Part shown: positions 6,817 to 10,817 of the stretch, one piece after another
How positions within the stretch are numbered: position 1 is the first letter of the stretch
Layout: each line of letters starts with the position of its first letter
Source: Bacteroidales bacterium
GTDB lineage: Bacteria; Bacteroidota; Bacteroidia; Bacteroidales; P3
Length of the DNA: 10,817 nucleotides
NCBI GenBank assembly: GCA_017560705.1
Contig: JAFZEK010000218.1
Span: 1-10,817 of the forward strand
Direction of reading: 5' to 3'
The notes under the pieces: model-generated
Database searches by the model: none
Seen by the model: the letters and a program-made list of their open reading frames with translations, nothing else
What the model was told of the DNA's origin: nothing
Made by a program: the position numbers and the translations under genes

Positions 6817-6846
6817 ATTCATACAATAGCTTAACACTATTGCATA

Positions 6847-6880
6847 AAAAACCTCTTTAGTTCGAGGTAAAGAGGTTTTT
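6847..6880 (-). terminator. Perfect bidirectional intrinsic terminator
   Basis: AAAAACCTCTTTA (6847-6859) and TAAAGAGGTTTTT (6868-6880) form a perfect 13-bp stem with an 8-nt loop; the A and T ends provide a T-tract in either direction. It sits 7 bp after the stop codon of the PepSY-like gene on the minus strand. It would also catch plus-strand transcripts reading through from mutS2. Confidence 0.88.
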
Positions 6881-6887
6881 CAAATTC

Positions 6888-7325
6888 TTAATCGTCCATG
6901 CGTTTAAAGTCCCCTTTACTGTCGAACTTCAAGTCTACACCATTGGATAACTCCACTTCATAGCCCCAATATTCTTTTGTTATCTTGTCTATTCTAGCTC
7001 CTTTGAAATGGTCGGCAACGTAGGCACGAATATTCTTAGGTATAATAGCCACAGGAACTCCAACACCTTTATATTCTGCTTCTTCCCATTCACCTTTTCT
7101 ATTAAACTCTATCTTACCATTGTTGGCAAGTCTTACTTCGTAAGAAACTTCAAGAGCTTCCTTTTCCATTCTTACCATGGATATTTCCACTCCTTTACAG
7201 TGAGTTTTAAGGAACTGTTGTGCCTTTTCAGGCAATTCTTTTACTTTTATAGGTTTTAGATTTCCTGCTGTCAATGTTCCTATAGCAAAAAACAAACCCA
7301 AAGTCAACAAAACTAATCTTTTCAT
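6888..7325 (-). CDS. PepSY-like (DUF2874-type) periplasmic protein
   Basis: This 145-residue exported protein has no known enzymatic role. Residues 1-20 form a typical signal peptide (MKRLVLLTLGLFFAIGTLTA, cleavage probably before GN). There is no cysteine at the cleavage site, so it should be a soluble periplasmic protein. The mature part consists of two similar halves (about 30-86 and 90-145). Each has a helix (LPEKAQQFLKTH; IPKNIRAYVADHF) followed by beta strands with a YEV pattern (SYEVRLANNGKIEF; GYEVELSNGVDLKF), which is the signature of the PepSY-like family common in Bacteroidales. No catalytic residues are evident. It lies 162 bp after a second gene of the same family on the same strand and ends at a strong terminator. 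Envelope stress, metal or calcium response, or inhibition of a protease have been suggested for PepSY-type domains, but nothing here decides between them. Confidence 0.8.
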   Translation of the reverse strand: MKRLVLLTLGLFFAIGTLTAGNLKPIKVKELPEKAQQFLKTHCKGVEISMVRMEKEALEVSYEVRLANNGKIEFNRKGEWEEAEYKGVGVPVAIIPKNIRAYVADHFKGARIDKITKEYWGYEVELSNGVDLKFDSKGDFKRMDD

Positions 7326-7487
7326 TCTTGAATTCTATTTATCATTTAATCAATATAGCAACTTCCTATTTTTACAAGTTCTGCTTTTCGTTTTTTTTCC
7401 ATTGCTAAACCTCCGCCATTAGAAAGTTGCTTATAAAACACTCATCGGACAGCTTAGTTTCAACGAAACACAGCCTCATCCTACAAA
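7326..7487. other. Spacer between the two PepSY-like genes
   Basis: These 162 bp hold no gene. AGCAACTT (7357-7364) is the inverse of AAGTTGCT (7424-7431) with a 59-nt loop, which is a weak signal. No convincing promoter or terminator was found, so co-transcription of the two genes is possible but not shown. Confidence 0.45.
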
Positions 7488-7934
7488 TTAATCATTTAAT
7501 CCTACAAAGTCGAAAGACTTATCGAAAACTAATTCCAAGCCATTATTAAGCTCTACTTCATAGTTATTAAACTCTTTCTCTATTTGACGAACATGAGCGT
7601 TTGGGAAATTCTGAGCAACATAATTAGATATCTTATCACCCAACACGCCACTAGGGACTGCATGTTCGTAACAACTTACTTTTTCCCATTCTCCATCGCC
7701 CGAGAACTCAATATTGTCTCTATCAACAAACTGAACTTCATAAGATCTATCAAATACTTCATTATCTTTCAATATGTAGGAAATTTGTTCGTCTTTGAAA
7801 TTGTCAGCAATAAAATCTTGCGATACTTGTGGCAATTGATTCAAATCAATTAACTGATGTTCTTTTTCACATCCCATAAATAGAAAAGCTACAACAGCTA
7901 ACAGTACGTGTGTTCCAAATTTTCTTCTTTTCAT
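7488..7934 (-). CDS. PepSY-like (DUF2874-type) lipoprotein
   Basis: This second member of the family is predicted to be a lipoprotein. I chose the ATG at 7934 (148 residues) because it starts a clean signal peptide, MKRRKFGTHVLLAVVAFLFMGC, with the lipid-attached cysteine at position 22 of that product. An upstream in-frame ATG at 7982 would add 16 residues that do not fit a signal peptide. The mature protein has two PepSY-like halves (about 30-88 and 92-148), with paired motifs SYEVQFVDRDNIEF and NYEVELNNGLELVF. These align with SYEVRLANNGKIEF and GYEVELSNGVDLKF in the neighbouring gene, so the two are clear but diverged paralogs. The cysteine is followed by EKEH; an acidic start of this kind can favour surface display of lipoproteins in Bacteroidota, but the evidence here is weak. 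Function unknown. Confidence 0.78.
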   Translation of the reverse strand: MKRRKFGTHVLLAVVAFLFMGCEKEHQLIDLNQLPQVSQDFIADNFKDEQISYILKDNEVFDRSYEVQFVDRDNIEFSGDGEWEKVSCYEHAVPSGVLGDKISNYVAQNFPNAHVRQIEKEFNNYEVELNNGLELVFDKSFDFVGLND

Positions 7935-8216
7935 CTCTATTATTATTTTAATTATTACATAGGGCTTTCCATCGAAAACCATTTATTTATTTTTATACAC
8001 GTTAGTACCAAGTTTTCGAAAAACCTTTTGCTGCATAACTATTATTTCCTACTTTCTTTTACAAAAAAAACATCTCACATTCCCGTCTCAAGAGAAAACA
8101 AACTATTCATTTTAAAGAACTCCTCTGCAAATACAGCTTACTCTTATTGTTCCAGATCTTTGCCATTAGCCTAATATACACTAAACTATACCCAGCAAAC
8201 AGCCGACCTTATTCTA
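7935..8216. other. Intergenic region between trmH and the PepSY-like genes
   Basis: No gene is supported in these 282 bp. On the minus strand a weak promoter-like arrangement exists, TTTG at 8131-8128 and TAGTTTG at 8105-8099, but the minus-7 box is one base short of consensus and the spacing (22 nt) is long. No terminator was found after trmH, so readthrough into the PepSY-like genes cannot be excluded. Confidence 0.4.
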
Positions 8217-8963
8217 CTAGAATTCGTAAGTAGGCAAACCCAAATCTTCGGCAAGCTTTTTATAAATCTTATCAGATTCCCTTACAATCTGCCTAGCCCA
8301 ATAAAGCTTTTGTTCCACTTGCTCATCTTCGGGCAATCGCCAATCAAGCCCTGGAGTATTTCTCATTTTCTCGGTAAGATAAAAAGAACACAACGCAGCT
8401 GAAACTGAAATATTAAAACTCTCGGTAAATCCATACATTGGAATCTTTACAAACCCATCGGCATTATCAATAGCATCTTGCGACAAGCCGGTTTTTTCCG
8501 TACCAAACACCAACGCTATAGGCTGAGTAACATCCAAATCTGAGAGCATTACATCGTTTTCATGGGGCAATGTTGCTATAATTTTATAGCCTTTCTTACG
8601 CAAAGCTTCGTAGGCAAGCAATGTATTATTCTCATTCTTCTTGCTATAGCGATAATAATTCACCCACTTTGACGATCCCAATGCCACATCAGGATTAAGC
8701 GTATATTCATATTGGTTTTCTATGATATGAACATTTTGTATTCCAAAACAATCACAAGTACGCAACACTGCACTAGCATTCTGCGATTGGAATATATCTT
8801 CCATTACTAATGTCAGATGCTTTGTCCTGTTTTGTATATTTTGGTCTAGCAATTGTCTTTTATTCTCCGAAAAAAAATCGGTCATAGCTTCATACAATTG
8901 TTTTTTTTGTTCCAAACTATACTTAGCAAACAGACTTTTATATTTTTCTTTTATTTCAGGCAT
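8217..8963 (-). CDS. trmH: tRNA (guanosine-18-2'-O)-methyltransferase, SpoU/TrmH family
   Basis: TrmH-type enzymes use S-adenosylmethionine to methylate the 2'-hydroxyl of G18 in the tRNA D-loop. They form a trefoil knot that binds the cofactor. The 248-residue product contains all three SPOUT motifs. Motif 1 is around N62 and R68 (SQNASAVLRTCDCFG, about 60-74), motif 2 is LVFGTEKTGLS (151-161, catalytic-region E156), and motif 3 is IPMYGFTESFNISVSAA (174-190, with N184 and S186). The MxGFxESFNxSVxAA form of motif 3 and the long helical extensions at both ends fit TrmH better than RlmB or TrmJ. The exact target is still inferred from family resemblance. It lies 67 bp after queE on the same strand, next to another tRNA-modification gene. 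Confidence 0.85.
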   Translation of the reverse strand: MPEIKEKYKSLFAKYSLEQKKQLYEAMTDFFSENKRQLLDQNIQNRTKHLTLVMEDIFQSQNASAVLRTCDCFGIQNVHIIENQYEYTLNPDVALGSSKWVNYYRYSKKNENNTLLAYEALRKKGYKIIATLPHENDVMLSDLDVTQPIALVFGTEKTGLSQDAIDNADGFVKIPMYGFTESFNISVSAALCSFYLTEKMRNTPGLDWRLPEDEQVEQKLYWARQIVRESDKIYKKLAEDLGLPTYEF

Positions 8964-8999
8964 AGCCTCAAGCTTTAATTTATAAAGATATAATTACTG

Positions 9000-9057
9000 A
9001 CACGTAAATACACAGACATATAGAGTATACTTATCTTATGTCTATGTATTTATGTGT
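9000..9057. repeat. Long palindrome spanning the queE stop codon
   Basis: Two 21-nt arms, 9000-9020 and 9037-9057, are inverse repeats with only two differences; one is a G-U-compatible pair in either transcript. The 16-nt loop itself contains the palindrome AGTATACT (9024-9031). The right arm lies in the last codons of queE and the left arm lies downstream, so the stop codon (9031-9033) sits in the loop. No T-run follows on the minus strand, so it is not a standard intrinsic terminator. It may stabilise the 3' end or influence trmH expression. Confidence 0.7.
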
Positions 9058-9642
9058 TTGTTGGGAAATTTTCCATTTAGGATTTCGCTTTATATAGTCT
9101 ACAATATAAGGTGTTAGACGTTTACGTTCCGACCATTCGGGCTGTAAATATAAGCGACATTTGGCGTTTACCTTAGAAGCATGGTATTCTGCTCGCTCAA
9201 AATCGTTTTCATGACACACTATCATTTTCAATTCACCTGCCACTTGATAAAACTCTGACAAAGCCGGTAAATTCTCTTTCGGCGATAAACATATCCAATC
9301 CCACACCCCCGACAACGGAGACGACCCCGATGTTTCTAAGAAAGTACGTATACCCTTCTCCTTTAGCAAAGAGCATAACTTGTTCATATTGTAAAGCATT
9401 GGTTCGCCACCTGTAACTATAACAGCCTTTGATGGCACCTGCGAAGCCCTTTCCACTATGTCATAGACATTAGTAGGATTGTGCAATGCAGCATCCCATG
9501 CCTCTTTTACATCACAAAAGTAGCATCCCACATCACACCCACCTACTCTTACAAAATAAGCAGCTTCGCCTGTGTGGTAGCCTTCTCCTTGCAAACTATA
9601 AAACTCTTCCATCACTGGAAGCATATCCTCGTTTATTGTCAT
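9031..9642 (-). CDS. queE: 7-carboxy-7-deazaguanine synthase QueE (radical SAM)
   Basis: QueE is a radical-SAM enzyme that contracts the ring of 6-carboxytetrahydropterin to 7-carboxy-7-deazaguanine. This is a step toward queuosine in tRNA (and other 7-deazapurines). The 203-residue product shows the cluster motif C36-x3-C40-x2-C43 (GGCDVGCYFC), the family opening EEFYSLQGEGYHTGEAAYFVRVGG (about 12-35 in outline), TGGEP (77-81), LETSGS (102-107) and the C-terminal LQPEWS (166-171) plus QTHKY (195-199). Length is normal for the family. The first ATG (9642) is used; Met7 or Met11 are possible because homologues often begin close to the FYSLQGEG motif. The usual partner queD is not beside it here; neighbours are folD upstream (63 bp) and trmH downstream. 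Confidence 0.92.
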   Translation of the reverse strand: MTINEDMLPVMEEFYSLQGEGYHTGEAAYFVRVGGCDVGCYFCDVKEAWDAALHNPTNVYDIVERASQVPSKAVIVTGGEPMLYNMNKLCSLLKEKGIRTFLETSGSSPLSGVWDWICLSPKENLPALSEFYQVAGELKMIVCHENDFERAEYHASKVNAKCRLYLQPEWSERKRLTPYIVDYIKRNPKWKISQQTHKYIDIR

Positions 9643-9705
9643 CGATACTTTAATACTTGCTTTGAAAACAATGTTCTATAACAATGAGAAGTTCAACATA
9701 CTATT

Positions 9706-10605
9706 CTATTTATTTACGTTTTCTCTGTAGGCTTTCAATGTATTGGACAACAACGATACTATAGTCATAGGTCCTACACCGCCTGGCACTGGAGATATAT
9801 AACTACACTTTGAAGCTACATTATCAAAATCCACATCACCTACTATTTTGTAACCTTTTTCTGATGTACTGTCATCCACACGATGAATACCCACATCTAT
9901 AATAACAACACCTTCTTTCACCATATCAGCTTTCACAAAGTAAGGTTTTCCCACTGCTACTATCAATATGTCAGCTTGTCTTGTTATCTCCGCCAAATTC
10001 TTTGTTTTGGAATGACACAAAGTTACAGTACAGTTCGCATTAGAAGCATTGCGAGAAAGCATATTGGCCATAGGTGTACCTACAATATTGCTACGACCCA
10101 ACACAACACAGTGCTTTCCTTCTGTTTCAATATTAGAACGTTCTAATAGCATTTGTATACCAAAAGGAGTAGCAGGCAAAAAAGTAGAAAATCCTAAAAT
10201 CATCTTTCCAACATTCACTGGATTAAAACCATCAACGTCTTTCTTAGGACTTATAGCTTCAATAATTCTACTTTCGTTTATATGTTTAGGAAGAGGTAAT
10301 TGTATAATAAAACCATCTATCTCGTTATCGTTGTTCAAGAAGTCTATAGCACTCAAAAGCTCTTCTTCTGTTATTGTAGCAGGATAGCGATATACAGATG
10401 ATGTAAAACCTACTTCATTACTTGCTTTTTCTTTCGAAGCAACGTATGTTTTACTAGCACCATCTTCACCCACCAACACTGCTGCTAAATGAGGACAGCG
10501 TTTTCCCTCTGCTTCCATTCTTTTTACTTCAGCTGCAATCTCTTTCTTTATTTCTGCTGCAATTTTCTTGCCGTCTATTAACTTTACATTTTTATTATCT
10601 AACAT
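9706..10605 (-). CDS. folD: Bifunctional methylenetetrahydrofolate dehydrogenase/cyclohydrolase FolD
   Basis: FolD interconverts 5,10-methylene-, 5,10-methenyl- and 10-formyl-tetrahydrofolate, supplying one-carbon units for purines and initiator formyl-methionine. The 299-residue protein is full length. The catalytic stretch is SKTYVASKEKA (51-61), with conserved Y54 and K58. Folate-site motifs are QLPLP (102-106) and KKDVDGFNP (121-129, D125). The NAD(P)-binding domain has GRSNIVGTP (170-178) and the C-terminal signature is PGGVGPMT (274-281). The gene begins 75 bp after the ffh stop codon on the same strand, with no clear terminator between, so it is probably co-transcribed with ffh. I recall the ffh-folD order from other Bacteroidales. 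Confidence 0.96.
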   Translation of the reverse strand: MLDNKNVKLIDGKKIAAEIKKEIAAEVKRMEAEGKRCPHLAAVLVGEDGASKTYVASKEKASNEVGFTSSVYRYPATITEEELLSAIDFLNNDNEIDGFIIQLPLPKHINESRIIEAISPKKDVDGFNPVNVGKMILGFSTFLPATPFGIQMLLERSNIETEGKHCVVLGRSNIVGTPMANMLSRNASNANCTVTLCHSKTKNLAEITRQADILIVAVGKPYFVKADMVKEGVVIIDVGIHRVDDSTSEKGYKIVGDVDFDNVASKCSYISPVPGGVGPMTIVSLLSNTLKAYRENVNK

Positions 10606-10680
10606 GCCAGAATATGTATTAGTTAGTTTTTTCTGTTATATTATAGTCTCTTTAGTTCGTTGTTCTTATTGACAACTATT

Positions 10681-10817
10681 CTATCGGTGTCTACGCACCA
10701 TATTCTTCAAGCCTCGTCCATTCGAAGAGCTTACCATCTTCATTACCTTCCTAGTTTCTTCAAACTGTTTTAGTAGCCTGTTCACTTCTTGAATAGAGTT
10801 ACCACTACCATTGGCAA
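10681..10817 (-). CDS. ffh: Signal recognition particle protein Ffh, 3' end only
   Basis: Only the last 45 codons are inside the window; the gene continues past the right edge. The visible residues include GSGNSIQEVNRLLKQFEETR followed by KVMKMVSSSNGRGLKNMVRRHR and a TAG stop. This matches the end of the methionine-rich M domain of Ffh, which binds SRP RNA and signal peptides. The GSGxxIQEVNxLLKQFxxTRKxMK pattern is characteristic of that domain. Its membrane receptor FtsY is encoded about 8 kb away in this window. folD follows 75 bp downstream. Confidence 0.88.
   Translation of the reverse strand, partial: ANGSGNSIQEVNRLLKQFEETRKVMKMVSSSNGRGLKNMVRRHR

Larger units (their letters stand above)
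6347..6846. other. Repeat-rich convergent intergenic region between mutS2 and a PepSY-like gene
   Basis: No credible coding sequence was found. The region holds two palindromes of the family seen at 114-340 (marked separately), a phased 22-bp direct repeat at 6534-6595, and an 11-nt direct repeat TTACCCGTACC at 6372-6382 and 6723-6733. The latter is followed in both places by a TATGG and a TTTTC motif. A sequence at about 6708-6724 (TTAGATCCGCATGAATT) resembles the third 22-bp unit. The region looks like an accumulation site for small repeats at a convergent gene end rather than a gene relic. Confidence 0.6.

Noticed and set aside
7935..7982. Longer N-terminus for the PepSY-like lipoprotein (start at 7982)
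   Set aside because: It would bury the signal peptide behind 16 extra residues. The ATG at 7934 gives a proper lipoprotein signal.
7908..8174. Plus-strand open frame of 88 codons upstream of the PepSY-like lipoprotein
   Set aside because: It has low-complexity aromatic composition, overlaps the start of a well-supported minus-strand gene, and shows no domain or promoter.

Overview
The window looks like a chromosomal segment from a member of the Bacteroidota, most likely the order Bacteroidales. The grounds are: (i) the bL33 / DUF4295 small-protein pair next to ftsY and rimO, an order typical of this phylum; (ii) tandem PepSY-like (DUF2874-type) exported proteins; (iii) low GC content with long AT-rich intergenic stretches; (iv) start sites without clear Shine-Dalgarno sequences; and (v) close matches to the Bacteroidota promoter consensus TTTG-N19-21-TAnnTTTG ahead of mutS2 and rpmG. 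I cannot place it to genus.

Layout, left to right. Positions 1-699 hold no recognisable gene; they carry a doublet of inverted, hairpin-forming repeats (114-340) and a strong terminator (about 641-697). Next come rimO and ftsY (minus strand, a likely two-gene operon), a terminator, then the bL33 and DUF4295 ribosomal-protein genes (minus) behind their own promoter. An AT-rich divergent intergenic region separates these from mutS2, the only plus-strand gene. A convergent gap of about 540 bp (6347-6887) is rich in repeats: two more palindromes of the first-region family, a phased 22-bp repeat, and a perfect bidirectional terminator. The right half is all minus strand, in transcription order: ffh (3' end only), folD, queE, trmH, and two adjacent PepSY-like exported-protein genes.

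How the genes fit together. Most are housekeeping: co-translational membrane targeting (Ffh and its receptor FtsY, in separate clusters), ribosome structure and modification (bL33, DUF4295, RimO), tRNA modification (QueE for queuosine, TrmH for Gm18), one-carbon folate metabolism (FolD), and DNA or ribosome-collision processing (MutS2). The PepSY-like pair is the only envelope-directed, accessory-looking part; its function is unknown.

I found no CRISPR array, transposase, prophage, tRNA or rRNA, and no clear candidate for a new multi-gene system. The points most worth following up are the family of intergenic palindromes (four places), the 22-bp phased repeat, the long palindrome across the queE stop codon, the tandem PepSY paralogs, and the absence of rpmB upstream of rpmG. 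In sampled stretches the plus strand carries more C than G, suggesting that minus is the leading strand and that mutS2 runs against replication.
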